Assembly: GCA_030549775.1 (NCBI GenBank) | Contig: CM060177.1 | Location: 90,079,736 to 90,143,735 of the forward strand | Source of the DNA: Tamarix chinensis | Lineage: Eukaryota; Streptophyta; Magnoliopsida; Caryophyllales; Tamaricaceae | Direction of reading: 5' to 3' | DNA length: 64,000 bases | Shown here: one piece after another, positions 49,350 to 61,144 of the stretch | Position numbering within the stretch: the stretch's first letter is position 1 | How the letters are laid out: each line of letters opens with the position of its first letter | Notes under the pieces: generated by a model | What the model was told of the DNA's origin: nothing | What the model saw: the letters and a program-made list of their open reading frames with translations, nothing else | Databases searched by the model: none | Position numbers and translations under genes: made by a program

Positions 49350-49840
49350 TATGAGTAAACCCGTCAAAACTCGACCCATTAAGTTAACCCGTAACTAATT
49401 GAATTCAACCCGTCAAATTGTATGAAATGAGTCAAATGACCACATCCATCAATTTAACTCGAAACAACTCGGACATAACTAACCCGTCATATTATATTAT
49501 TGCATGAAAATATGAAATGACCTGAACAGGCCGAAGCCACCTACTCACGTGAACTAGAAAATAACCCGAAACCAACCCGACCCTACTACCAGTCAAGTTA
49601 ACCCGAAATTATCCGAATATGAGTTTTCTTAACTCGAATAGTCGGACCTAACCCGACCCGACAAATTAACCCGAAATGACCCGGAACCGAATGACCCGAC
49701 CCGAAACCGATCCAACCCGACAAATTGACCCGAAATGACCCGACCCGCACCTGACCCGACAAATTGACCCAAAATGACCCGACCCGTTGGTGACCCGACC
49801 CGACCCGCTATGACCCGACCCGCCCGACCCGATTGCCACC
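49350..49840 (+). repeat. Right GACCCGA array of the hAT
   Basis: AACCCGTC and GACCCGAAAT words become denser toward the right end, where GACCCGACCCG repeats. Orientation is the same as in the left array. Confidence 0.9.
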
Positions 49841-49844
49841 TCTA

Positions 49845-49852
49845 ATTGTGGG
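49845..49852. repeat. 8-bp target duplication, right
   Basis: ATTGTGGG, identical to 46644-46651. Confidence 0.93.
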
Positions 49853-50668
49853 ACATGGAGAATGGTTAAACGAGAGCCAATGGCTCCTTGGACCTCATGT
49901 GATCGGTCCCGATTCGAGTCCCATCCTGTTCATGGGTGCCCTCCCCCGATTTCCTAGCTCTCTGTTCCCCGTGCGTAATGCCATGTATCCAAAAGGAAAA
50001 TTATTTTGTTGTTTATCAATAAAGGTGGAAGTAAATTTTATGACTATTTTTTATTAATTTATAAAAAAATGTGTAAATTGTCATTGAATACTGTGAGAGT
50101 AGTTTATACCCTTCCAACTAATTTTGTCAAATATACTATAAGCTTTATTTGTTTATTCCATATTATCTTATATTGTTGCTCTAGATTAATTCAAACTATT
50201 TATTTTAAATATTATTTTCACTCGCTCATTATCTGTATTATCTATCACATTATTAGTTCAAGAGTAGGTGCCACTATTTTTTTATGGAATATTTGACCAA
50301 TCCTATACTATTACCAAATTACCATCACTAATTATCACCTACCCCAAATAACCCTTATCAATTATTAGTATGCATATTAATATTAATTATAATTAATTGT
50401 TAGAATCAATTATTGCTATTAATTATTAATACACATATTAATAATAACTATAATTAATTAATTTTTACTAATTCTGTTCATTCTCAATAATACATTACAT
50501 TACGAACAATATAAAAAATAATAATAATAAATAATTTTATAATAATCTAATATTAATAATATAAAATTATTATTTATTAATCCTAATTAATTATTAATAT
50601 ATATATATATATATTATCATTAATTTTAAATATGAATTGTTATTATTAATTATATTAATTCTTAATAA
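49853..50668. other. AT-rich spacer without recognised gene
   Basis: A short stretch of mixed composition (49853-50030) passes into very AT-rich TTAATTATTA text. Frames at 49833-50296 have no recognisable domain. Confidence 0.35.
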
Positions 50669-50670
50669 TA

Positions 50671-50922
50671 CTACCTCCATTCACAAATAAGTATCGTTTT
50701 AATTTTTGGCACAAAATATTTTTACCATCTTGAGTGACACTTTAAGTGATAATTTAGTAATTTGAATTAATTACTTAATTTTTGTAATTAATATAAGTAT
50801 AAAAATAATCAAGGCTAAAAGTTAAAGTAAAAAAATCATTTAAAATGTACCTCATAAATGTAAAACAACATATATTTGTAAAAAAAAATGCTTAAATGAT
50901 ACCTATTTGTGAATGAAGTGAG
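50671..50922. mobile_element. Stowaway-type MITE
   Basis: The ends CTACCTCCATTCACAAATAA and, inverted, CTCACTTCATTCACAAATAG form a long terminal inverted repeat, flanked by TA on both sides (50669-50670 and 50923-50924). Size and ends fit Tc1/mariner-derived Stowaway MITEs. Confidence 0.82.
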
Positions 50923-50924
50923 TA

Positions 50925-51899
50925 TATAATATTATGAATAATAATTATAGTTAGTATTAATAATTATTTAATTAATTATTATAAATAATATTATAATATT
51001 AATTAATATTCATTATATTCATTATTAGATATTAAAAATTAATATGTATATTAATATTAACGAAAATTTATTATTATTATTATTATTAATTATATTAATT
51101 GTTGATAGTAAATTATATTTTGAAGAATATTTATAATAAAAATATGAATAATTATTAATATAATAATTAATAATAATATATTTATAATTAATAATTGAAT
51201 AATAATTAATATTAACTATTAATAATTTTTTTAAATTATTAATATACCTATTAATATAATTATACTAAATTATTAGTATTAATTATTATAATTTTATTAA
51301 TTATATGACTTCTTAATAATATATTACATTATGAACAATAATAATAATAATTAATATTATTAATTATTAATAATATAATAATTAGAATTAATAATATTAA
51401 TAATTTTTTTATGATTTATTAATATAAATATACATATTAATTATTATTATAATGGGTTATTACTATTACTTAATATATCTTATCAAAATTAAATCTACAA
51501 ACAAGAAAATAAATAAATATTATAAGAATATATTTTCTTAAAATAAAAAATGTCCAAAATCATTCATTTGCATCGATTCATTTAAGTTATGTTAACAAAG
51601 GCTGTTTTGACCTCATATATAAATAAGACGTGTCAACCAAAAGTCATTATTATTGTATACATATTATTACTTCAGATACATTATGACTTTATATCATATC
51701 ATATTTCATATGAGTAAACAAATGGATATTATATAATTTATCATTTAACTTACTGAAACTAATTTATTAAAAGAAGGGATTTTTTTATTATTTGTTTGGT
51801 AAGTATATAATTTTACTAGCTTATAAGCTAAATATTTTTAAAAAAAAATTCAAGTAATTTATAGCTTATAAGTTTTAAGCTAGTTTTATTAAACATACT
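50925..51899. other. Very AT-rich spacer
   Basis: Long runs of TTAATAATTATTAAT text and no gene. Some of it may be decayed MITE sequence, but no paired ends were placed. Confidence 0.35.
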
Positions 51900-52116
51900 A
51901 CTCCCTATGTAAATATATATTTGATATCTTAAATGTTATAAACAAACTTTGACCATTGATTTCTTTTTAATTATATAATATTAAAATTTTAAAATGTAAT
52001 TAATTATTATATTTGTAATGAATAATATTTTTTATGAATATATATTAAAAATATTAATAGTGAAAATTTATTATAAAAATCCAAAACATCTAATATATTT
52101 GGAGAGGGGAGGGAGG
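51900..52116. mobile_element. Probable Stowaway-type MITE, right end damaged
   Basis: It starts CTCCCTATGTAAATATATA after a TA. Read inverted, the right side gives CTCCCTCCCCTCTCCAAATA. Both arms carry the ATCTTAAATGTT/ACATCTAATATA text seen in Stowaway families. A flanking TA is missing on the right. Confidence 0.5.
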
Positions 52117-52482
52117 GCAGGTCCGCATAGCATATGATTCAGTACCTTCTTTTGGGAATGACGGTAAAGGTTTTTTACGGAAGGGGTAGGCTTTAATGCA
52201 CCTACAGCTCACGTGCATGGTAGGAGGAATCAATGCATCGTGTCTCACATCAGCATACGGCTCGTTCGCTTTCACCGACCGGATGTGGACGCCTAATAGC
52301 TTCGAACACGAGCATCTCAACTCAACGGCCAAGGACGTCGGTCGTCGGGCAGACAACTTTATGGAACTTAAAAGGAGGGATAAAATGATACCTTTATAAT
52401 ATCAATGATTTATGTGCATTAACTAGTTTTATTTTACGAAAACATTTTTATAGGAAATTTAAAATATTGAATCATTTATATA
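52117..52482. other. Mixed-composition stretch without recognised gene
   Basis: The composition at 52117-52380 is unusually balanced for this region, with a CACGTG word near 52210. Frames on both strands (52090-52356 minus, 52196-52399 plus) have no recognisable domain. It may be an old gene or promoter fragment. Confidence 0.3.
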
Positions 52483-52505
52483 TATATATATATATATATA
52501 TAAAT

Positions 52506-52704
52506 TTAGGCTCTTTTACAAATCATTATTTAAAATACAAATATAGGAATATTTAATTATCATTAGATCTAGAAGATTGAAGGGTCAAGATTAAAATAAA
52601 TTCAAGTTAGTTATTTACTAAATCTTGACCATTGATCAAATACTAATCTAATAATTATGATTGATTCCTACAAATATATTTTAAAAATAGTGTGTACAGG
52701 ACCT

Positions 52705-52708
<4 letters not shown>
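52506..52708. mobile_element. Fold-back MITE between two TA microsatellites
   Basis: The left arm (TAGGCTCTTTTACAAATCA to about 52590) and the right arm, read inverted (AAGGTCCTGTACACACTA to about 52615), are roughly three-quarters identical and share AAATATAGGAAT/ATTTGTAGGAAT and GGTCAAGAT. TA runs lie on both sides (52483-52502 and 52710-52761), so a TA-type target duplication cannot be told from the microsatellite. Confidence 0.65.

Positions 52709-52709
<1 letters not shown>

Positions 52710-52761
<52 letters not shown>
52710..52761. repeat. TA microsatellite
   Basis: About 25 uninterrupted TA units. Confidence 0.97.
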
Positions 52762-52763
<2 letters not shown>

Positions 52764-53590
52764 ATTGAAAGAAATTAAACAATCAGACTCACAACAAGAA
52801 AAACGAGATATGATATCCGGCCTACAAATAGGACGAGGAGTCCTGTATACTACCGGGCGAGCCGGAGAGTCCCGGATGGAGTACGTTGTTGCTTCGCTCA
52901 AAAGTAGTAGTATTTCATACTATAACCTATAGCTAAAGCAGACAATTCAAAAATAGCAATCTCCGTTTTCTATAATCCGGGCCTAATAAAAATAAATTTT
53001 AAGGTTCCCAAGAATCCGTCCAACAGATAGTTTAGTATTTTTTTTTCTCTGATTCCCATGATAAAATTTTTGGGTTCCTACTTCAGAGTTCAGACCGCTA
53101 CCGTCTTCATAGATGGAAGGGAGGGGGAGAAAAAAAATTTTATCCACCCATTTTTTATTCTTCCCCTCCAATTTCTGGTCCCTAAATAATGAGTGTTATC
53201 CATTCACTTCCCTTTCCCTTTGCTTTGCTTCCACTGACACCCCCTCCTCCCTAAGACAAGAGCGAACCACCCAAAGCCCCAAAAAAACCATCTTTTGTCA
53301 ACTGTCTCCCTCTGATTATCCACCCACGCTACCCAGCACCCACACCGTTTCAGCTTTTCCAACTTCTACTTTCCTTCGAAGTGGAGGATGGTGGACCTAC
53401 AGGCAACAAAACACAAGCACCCATCACCACACACCACCACCGCCACCCCTAACTTTCTTTCCCTTACTTCACAAGATATCCCTCCTCCCGGATATTGCTT
53501 GCTTATGGAAAATAAATTCCCCTACCCTTCTTCGATCTTCCTCCTCCTACCATCACTTCTGCTGTGCTGAATTAATCACTTCCCTTCCCC
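52762..53590 (+). promoter_or_regulatory. Upstream region and probable 5' leader of the acidic-protein gene
   Basis: From about 53200 the + strand becomes C- and CT-rich (CCCTTTCCCTTTGCTTTGC and similar), as plant leaders often are. A long frame (53113-53937) overlaps the coding region in another phase. It lacks a domain and is Pro/Ser/His-rich, so it is best read as leader composition. No clear TATA box was placed. Confidence 0.4.
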
Positions 53591-54349
53591 ATGAAAACCT
53601 ATTCTCCATCGAATATCCCATCCAGTCACCATCCCCTTCTCTCAACTATTATCACTCTCTACACGCTAATCCTCCTCTATTTCCCCCACATTTTCCTCAA
53701 AGCCGTCGCCTCCCCCGTCTTCATATCCACAACCGTTCTCCTCCTCTCCCTCCTCAAATTAGGCGCAACCCAGAAAAATCTCAGCCCAGAAAACACCCTC
53801 GACCGCGAATCCAAACAGCCAGCATCGCTCCATGCAGACCAAAACCCAGCTCAATGCCATCCGAACCCGCCCATATCCTCCTCCGACGACGACGAATCAA
53901 AGGTTCCGAAGCCGTATTACTTCGACCCATTACTTGAGTGGGACGTGAGTGCGCCATTAGAGGTGATCTTCGAAGAGTACGGCGAAGGAGAAGAACCAGA
54001 CGAACAAAATGATAGCGTTTCAACAAGGGAGGAAAGGATGGTGATGGCCGATAGGTACCCATGCCTTTCGAGGTACTACCCCGAGAGCGATTCGGATTCT
54101 GATAGTCAGTCGGACGATGGAGAGTTCCCGGTGATCGATCGATGGGATTCGCGGTCGGAGGCCCGTGCTGCCTGCAAGGAAGAAGGAAGGGGAGGAGATA
54201 GAGATGACGCTGACGAAGACGACGACGACGATCGGTTGATTGAGATAGAGATTAATGATGGCAAGATGGTCGAGATGAAGACGGTTGAGATTCAAGGGTT
54301 TGAGGAAGATAATTTGATTGAGATTGAGATTTTTTCAGGGGATAGGTGA
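53591..54349 (+). CDS. Acidic membrane-anchored protein of unknown function
   Basis: The 252-residue single-exon product has two adjacent hydrophobic stretches near the N-terminus (about residues 17-38 and 42-58), likely membrane-spanning. A long, strongly acidic, probably disordered C-terminal part follows, with DSDSDSQSDDGE and a DADEDDDDD run. Two short repeats of the form LIEIEI stand near the C-terminus (about 217-222 and 241-246), and a YYFDPLLEWD string near residue 110. The frame is intact, has no stops and shows codon structure unlike the repeats around it. I do not recognise the family with certainty. The layout resembles small uncharacterised plant membrane proteins. No function is assigned. 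Confidence 0.72.
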   Translation: MKTYSPSNIPSSHHPLLSTIITLYTLILLYFPHIFLKAVASPVFISTTVLLLSLLKLGATQKNLSPENTLDRESKQPASLHADQNPAQCHPNPPISSSDDDESKVPKPYYFDPLLEWDVSAPLEVIFEEYGEGEEPDEQNDSVSTREERMVMADRYPCLSRYYPESDSDSDSQSDDGEFPVIDRWDSRSEARAACKEEGRGGDRDDADEDDDDDRLIEIEINDGKMVEMKTVEIQGFEEDNLIEIEIFSGDR

Positions 54350-54600
54350 TTTTTAACGACGGGACGAGATTACTGAGCTAATTATAGCCTATATTACTAT
54401 TGATTAGTTATTAGCTAGAGATCAATGAGGTATTCGGTGAAAGTTTATTTTTTTTTATAAAAAATAAAAAATAAAAATGATTGTGGTAATAGAAAGTTTA
54501 TTTTGAAGGATGAGTGAGGATATGGAGTTTTGGATAATATTAATGGAAATAAATATTTTGTACTAATGTTTCCCTTTTGTGATTGAATCCAAAGATTAAG
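54350..54600 (+). other. 3' untranslated region of the acidic-protein gene
   Basis: AT-rich sequence after the stop, with an AATAAA at 54548-54553 that could be the polyadenylation signal. Confidence 0.45.
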
Positions 54601-57440
54601 GATGCCCGATACTATAAAATATGGAGATGATTTCTAATCTTTAATTACTAATATGCCCTTCTTCTTCTCGTCAAACTGTACAGTGAAAACCTAGACCTTA
54701 CGTGGGCCGGTGCAATGAGCTAGAAGAATAATCAAGGCTACCTCGATTCCGTATGCTTTTTGGATGTCAAGCAACCGATAGGTCTCGTCACCCTCCGACT
54801 GGGATCGATAATGGACCCAATCGAGTCAACCTCTCTTGAACTTTTTTCGTCTATTAAATCTATAATCGGTCGGTTGTTAGACGAGTGTTAAATGTTAATT
54901 AAATTTAATTTATTTATAAACGATCTAATTTATGAACTAGTTTTAATAATATAAATAAATTGAGTTATTTTAATTTATTTTATTAAAAATGTATTTATTG
55001 ACTCTATTTATATATATATATATATAAATACTTTTTTATTAATATAAAACTTTAATAAAACATATTATAATTTATCTCTTTTATATTTAATTAATTCATA
55101 TATAACACGATACAAAATTTAAAGTTAGCTGTTATTATAAAAAAAAAAAGAAAAAAGAAAAAAAGAAGAAGCATGTATATATATAAATTTCTAACAAATA
55201 TCTAGTTAAAATTTTAAAAAAGTCTAGAAATTAGTCAAATTTAACTACTTCAGTTTAAAATTTATTTATTTAATAAAATAAATTTTAAAAAAATTAGACT
55301 GAACTTTTTCAAACATCTATCGACATAAATAAAATAGATTTGCGATTAGGCTTGCCTCACCAACGGTCATCAAGGGAAACGGACATTTTATATAAAGGCC
55401 AATGGTTGTGTTGGAAATCCCCCATAGGCCATAGCGGGGGTTTATAAAAACTAAGATCGAGTTAGCTTCGTTGTAGCATAATTTTTGTTTGTTTTATGTT
55501 CTTTTTTTATTTGTACACTCCCACCGTTTTATGAAGATTTTTTTTAGTAATTTATATAGTATTTTATAAGATAATAAATATATCTATAATATTATAATTA
55601 TATATTTAACTGTAAAATAATATAACAGTTAATAAATAAAAGAAGAAAGAGAAAATATGAGGACATAAACAAAAAAAATAAGCATTAATTAATATAACAG
55701 AATTTTCTTTTTGAAATATAGTTATCTACGTAAATTTATTTTTCTCTATGGAATAGAGGAATTATGTTAGTAGTAAACTACTTATTTAATCTATCGGTAC
55801 CGGTAAGAAACTTAATTAAGTAGTGAATTTATGTATATGTTACAAAATATATAGAGTCAAATATTATTTTAGTTTATATAGATTATTAATTTATCCAAAT
55901 TAGTCCCTAAATAATAAAATATTTAATTTAATAAGGCCCAACCAAATCATTTTTTCATCCATAATGCTGCTTAGATTTATACAAATACTCATTTAGGGTA
56001 CCTAGTCATTTAGTTGAAGCAGAATTATATTTAATTAACTCAAATATAATAGATGTTTGTATTAAATTAATGTGTCAACATAAAAAAAATATTAAAAATA
56101 TAGAAATAAAAAACTTGTATTCTACTAATAATTTATGGTAAAAATATTTGGTATTGGTAAGATGAAATTTAGTGCTCATGTTCACGAAAGTTGGTGTAAC
56201 TCGCATAAGCAACGTTTAGTTAGTAGATCGGTTTAAGTTCAATTAATAAACTGGATTTTACAATAATTTAGGGTTATTTAGGCTTCATCTAAAGAATTAA
56301 TATTTAAAAATAAATTATTTTTGAAATTCTATTAATTTCAAAATTCTATCCTTGGAGCGCTATTGATAGGAAGGAAGGCTAACGTTAGCCTACGTCGGAT
56401 TATGCAGCATCAATTGCATGCCACTTGGCATGCGGTTGAGGCTTGGGTCGAGTCTCGTCGTGTCTTTTGATGGTTGCTCTAGCTCAGGCGTTTTACTTAA
56501 TTAGCCTCCCGTTCATTTTGTTTTATTATTAATTACGCAAATCGTCTTCGACTCTTCGTCGAAAATAAAATTAATGAACGTAAGCAAATTTTCTGCTCGC
56601 TCACGATTAGATGGCTGTTCCGGGCGTCAGAAGTAAATAAAGTTACATTCAATTCCCTTGCTCCAAAGGAACAACAGGCTTCTCCCCCCATCCGTGCATC
56701 GACTGGCAAAACGGCAACGATACGTATTAATTCTTCAAATTCAGGAAAAAAAGACAAAAAAAAAAAGGTCATTTCACGTATAATTGAAATTAGAACACTT
56801 AGCTTTTGAAATTCATGATAGCAACGATGTCACGATAGAAGCCGTTAAACTTGGACATATGCTATCATGGAAGTCTAATTTGATGAAGTGGATGCGATGT
56901 GTTGGGAGGAAAAACAATAACATCAGCTTATCTTTTGAATTTTGATTACTCAAATTTCATGCCTTTATTATTATTATTATTATTGAAAGATGGCGTGGGT
57001 TGGCTCCTTGTCTTTTTCGTCCATGTTCTGAAGTCGGTTCATGTCTTGCTATTTAATTATAGGGATAGTCGTGCCGCTAATGCAACTTCGTAACCAACGG
57101 AAAGATAAAGGCGGCCATCATGACACTATTTTTTCCCTCGCCCTGTCGGAGTAGAGGAGATGTCACTCTTATGTGATGATAAGGATGACCGGTTAAAATA
57201 CTACTAGTAAATAGGTACACGTAATCGTATTTTAAAAATTATTACCCTATATTTTAAAAATAAAATTTAATTTAAAATATAATAATAATAACATAAAAAA
57301 GTTTTTAATATAAATAAATATATTTTTATATTATAACTAAATACTTATCTATTGCTATAATTAGCAAAAGTGAACATTTTATAGTCTATATTGACTCTTG
57401 AATTTTGACATAAGATATACCGGGCATATGTTAATTCTTA
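54601..57440. other. AT-rich intergenic sequence without recognised gene
   Basis: No supported gene, RNA or transposon end is seen. Features are a TA run near 55011-55026, a balanced-composition patch at 56350-56510 and a short ATT run near 56967-56985. Frames such as 56533-56772 (minus) and 56899-57093 (plus) have no domain. Confidence 0.35.
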
Positions 57441-57446
57441 AAACAT

Positions 57447-57514
57447 ATTATTATTACTACTATTACTATTACTATTACTATTATTATTATTACTACTATT
57501 ATTATTATTATTTT
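57447..57514. repeat. ATT/ACT trinucleotide microsatellite
   Basis: Interrupted TTA and CTA units. The apparent poly-Tyr frame across it is an artefact. Confidence 0.95.
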
Positions 57515-57556
57515 GACACACTACACAAGTCGGGTAGGAGGAAGGAAAAGAAAATT

Positions 57557-59102
57557 ATAATATCCCAAATTTTAATCTACATTAATTTCATGTAATTAAT
57601 ATTCTAATTTTAATCTACTATGTGGGATTATTCAATCCTCTATTAGCTATCGGGAGTAGCCTGCCTTTGGTCGTATTGGTTTGCCTTTGAGTGCCTTTGG
57701 ACAGGATCCTAGTTGATCCCTCGTTCCTTTCACACTCTAGACACCGGTAACGTACTACGGGTATGGATACCATAAGAATTTGATCACCTAGTTATTTTAT
57801 TTAGCTTTGGCCGGATTTTATGTTCATTAATAGTTCTCTTGACTCTGGCCGAATTTCATGTCCTTTAGTTATTAGTTTGACTTCCATGGGATATAATCCA
57901 TCCCATTGCTCAAAAAAAGGAAGAGAAATATAAGTAAATAAGTTAACTACTATAAAACGTTGTGACTAGAATCTCATAATTGGATAAGGGGAATGGGCCT
58001 TAAAGTTATCTAGTAGCTCACATCATTGGTTTGATATCACGCATGATAATATGTTGTTATCCATTACTCATGAATATTGTCATAAGCATAATAAACTTTG
58101 AATCTACTATACATGGTGTAAAGTATGATATTTCATGAATTCCATATTTATTGTTGAATATGATGCTAACTTCTTCCATGTGCATGATTAGTTTACCATG
58201 ATGAGAATTCCATACTATTATATTATGTAACTTGGTAGGTTGTTGCATGAGCTTGAAAATGTGTGCTTGTATGACTTGTATGTCTCTAATGACTTCACTT
58301 GTATCATTAACTCCAATGAGTAGGTAACTTTACTTAGTTTAGAGCGTACTAACGTGCCTATTTAATTGGTCACCTGCTCAATCCCACAAGTTAAATAATT
58401 TGTGCAAGCATTTGAGGGTGGTCAATAGTCGGAATATTTATATTTTTGGGCATGGGGAAACCGAGTGTGGACTTCCGGTGATTACTCTTTTTTGGCTCCT
58501 TGATATACCTAAATTTTATAGTTTTTCCCTATTCCCCAATTTGCCATCTTATGTATTTTAATTACTTGGGATCTAGTGTGATCTTGTTTTGTAAACCCTA
58601 ACTGTTACTACCTTTATATTACCTATTTTTTCTCACTCTATTCCTTATGTTCTGTTTGATTGGATGCATAGTCTTATACCTTGCATGGGATAAATAGTTG
58701 ATGTCTATCCTATACTAGGTGCGATAGTAACACCCTATTTTTAAGAGTATTTTTGCATTTCTACTTCTATGATATTTTAAAATATTGTTTTTGTTGTGAA
58801 AAATAGGGTGTATAGGGGGCATATCTTAGGTGGTAAAAGGATACATGTGCCTCTTGAGGAAGAAATGGTTGCAGTAATCAGAGTTGCCATAGTGTAGGGG
58901 TTTGATTTTGGCATGTCACAAAAGTCATTGGTTAGGAGGGTTGGCTTCTTGTAGGCACATGCGGTCTCAAATAGTTATTCCCTGCACTTCTTTGGCACAT
59001 CCCTCGATTTACCTCTATCGTGTTAACTCAGGGTAGAGTGTCTAATTAGCGGGGAAAAGCCCATTACTTTGGTTAATGATAATTTTTCTCTAATATACTC
59101 TT
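57557..59102. other. Unassigned stretch with LTR-like words
   Basis: TATAATATCCCAAATTTTAA at 57557 resembles a Tekay-type LTR start, and an inverted pair ACACCCTATTTTT / AAAAATAGGGTGT lies at 58733-58812. No pol domain or complete LTR could be traced. A twice-used TTTGGCCGGATTTTATG / CTGGCCGAATTTCATG text occurs at 57800-57870. Confidence 0.3.
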
Positions 59103-59491
59103 GGGTAAATTACCAAAATGACATAGTTGAGCTTCAAAATTATCAAAATAGCATGTTGGGTTTCAAAATATCCAAAATTGAATGTGGATTATACTTATGT
59201 AGGTGCCAAAGGGAAAACACCCCTTCTAGGGGCACCTTTGGAGAAAAATTAAATTTGTAGTGAATTTCATACTAGAATCTCCCCCACTAGGGGTACCTCT
59301 AGTTAAAAAATGCAAAATTTCACTACAAACTTAATTTTTATTTCCAAATGTGCTCCTAGTTTGGGTGCCTTATCTCTAGCACCTACGAAACAAAAAAAAT
59401 GGGTATATTTCACTTATTTTTTCAAATATTTTGAAATACATGTTATTTCGGTAATTTTAAAACTCAATAGTGTCATTTTGGCAATTTATAC
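59103..59491. mobile_element. Palindromic Mutator-type MITE
   Basis: The left end GGGTAAATTACCAAAATGAC and, inverted, the right end GTATAAATTGCCAAAATGAC match well, and the arms stay complementary almost to the centre (TAGGTGCC ... GGCACCT; CTACAAAC). Flanking 9-mers TATACTCTT (59094-59102) and TATACTATC (59492-59500) match at 7 of 9, the duplication size of Mutator-like elements. No transposase. Confidence 0.78.
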
Positions 59492-59500
59492 TATACTATC

Positions 59501-60653
59501 ACATACTTTTAGATAAAGTTTGAGCTAGCAGTAAATATTAATTTCTAGGTATCAAATATTCCAAGTTTTTCCTTCCTCTCCCTTCTTTCAATATTGTTAC
59601 ACATTTCACCACCAATATAATACTTTCTGTTTGTTTTCATATACCATTTATGAATTAAAAGAAAATATTTTATTATTAATAGACAAAAAGATTGATGAGA
59701 TGGAGAAAGGGTCATCCCAAGTTTTAATAATGTTTTTTTTTATGAAATCTAATATTTGATAAATCAATTAGGTATTTGAATTGATCTAATATGAAAAATT
59801 AAATAACATATTTGATAGTTTTTCCATAATCAAATAATCAATTATGTTAAGAAAAAGTTAAACAAATTAGATATCTAATCCGATGAGTATAAATAATATT
59901 CGGTCCAATAAAGTATATACGTATTTTTCAAAAAAAAATCTTTAACTTGTTAGAACATTTTATTGTATATATGCATACTACTAGACTATTTTTCTATTTT
60001 AGAATCGGGAAAATATAAACTATATCAATAATGCAATTTTTATAACAATAATTAATGAAGGAGAATTTAATCAATATGAATAAATTACAAATATTGTTTT
60101 TTTTATTGATATGAATTGCATTTTGTTTCTTATTTTTTGAAAATTGCATATTTTTTAATTTTTATTTTTGTTAAATATTAACTATTATTAAAGGTTTGGA
60201 AGTATTAGTTGGATATAATATAGTTTAAGACTTGAATTAAATTATTATTATGTGATACTATCATTTTAAATTGTTATTCAGACCATGTGGTTTAAAATAG
60301 ATCGCTTTATTATACGTCCACTAGATTATTATTTAAATGATATCTAATATTTATGATATGATCGAAATGTTTCAAATAATCAATAAATTATTTATAATCC
60401 AATTCAAAGTTTGAAATATCTTTAAAAAAAAACTTTAGATTGAATATTTAATAATTGGGTATTTGAAATATTAGACATTTGATCCCTTCTAGCCCCAACC
60501 CAAACCTCATGCAACAAATTAAATAAAAAATAAAATGATGAAATGGAACGAATATTGCTATGACATGTATAATATTTTTAAAGATATTCTTAAGCCGATA
60601 AAAATTGATAACTCCATGTTATGAGGTATATTCGAATTTGTTAATTCTTCTTA
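59501..60653. other. AT-rich spacer without recognised gene
   Basis: No coding or terminal repeat signal. ATTAGATAT and AATATTTGAT words recur often at 59750-60470 without a clear period. Confidence 0.35.
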
Positions 60654-60658
60654 ATAAT
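60654..60658. repeat. 5-bp target duplication, left
   Basis: ATAAT, repeated at 61145-61149. Confidence 0.88.
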
Positions 60659-61144
60659 TGTGAAGGTTTAATCAATGAAAGACTGAACGATTTTAATCTA
60701 ACTCAAAGGATCAGAGAAATAGATGTAAAAGATTGAAGCTCGAAGCAAAACCAAGAAAGTAAGAAAACCAGAAAGAGAATACTAGCTTTATTGATTTTAA
60801 GATATCAACAATTACAAGCAATCATCAAGAACACTTTGAACCAGTTCTTGATCTCTCTTTCTCTACCTTCCACCTCAACTCTCTATGCGTGCGTATTATT
60901 TGTTCTTGTTTTTCCTCTCTCTGTTTTTCAGCCAATACAGACCTCTATTTATATTTATCGGAAAAATCCTACTAACAGCTATACATACACACACATATAC
61001 ATAGAAACAAAATGACACAATTTTAATTAGTTATAAGAATATAACTAATGCATGACTTAGTCTATCTATCTCCTAATTGGTGTGTTGCTGCTGATGTGTC
61101 CTTCTTCCAGCTGATGTGGACACACGCAGGTAATCAGCCTCACA
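60659..61144 (-). mobile_element. Copia-type solo LTR
   Basis: The 486-bp unit runs, on the minus strand, from TGTGAGGCTGATTACC to AACCTTCACA and is flanked by perfect ATAAT copies. It has a promoter-like ATAAATATAAATAGAGG (about 60943-60959, minus) and an AATAAAGC polyadenylation string (60785-60792, minus) in the order U3-R expected for an LTR. No internal coding region follows on either side. The copia assignment rests on size, ends and layout, so the superfamily is likely rather than proven. Confidence 0.85.

Larger units (their letters stand above)
46652..49844. mobile_element. Non-autonomous hAT element, 3.2 kb
   Basis: The ends TAGAGCTGGCAA and, inverted, TAGAGGTGGCAA form 12-bp terminal inverted repeats of hAT type. 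They are flanked by a perfect 8-bp duplication ATTGTGGG. Dense GACCCGA arrays lie inside both ends (46670-46920 and 49350-49840), and both are in the same strand orientation. The interior is very AT-rich, holds a tandem array of about 290 bp units and shows no transposase, so movement would need an enzyme from elsewhere. It belongs to the same family as 23320-24683. Confidence 0.93.

Noticed and set aside
53113..53937. A 274-codon frame overlapping the acidic-protein gene
   Set aside because: It is in another phase, begins in the CT-rich leader, and is Pro/His/Ser-rich without a domain. The 53591-54349 frame shows membrane segments and codon structure.
56350..56510. A balanced-composition patch examined for a tRNA or SINE
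   Set aside because: No cloverleaf, no A and B box pair at correct spacing and no A-rich tail.
57398..57595. A frame with a long poly-Tyr run
   Set aside because: It is a TTA/CTA microsatellite.
58728..58815. An inverted pair ACACCCTATTTTT / AAAAATAGGGTGT resembling a tiny LTR
   Set aside because: At under 90 bp with no duplication or relatives visible, it could be chance or a rearranged LTR end.
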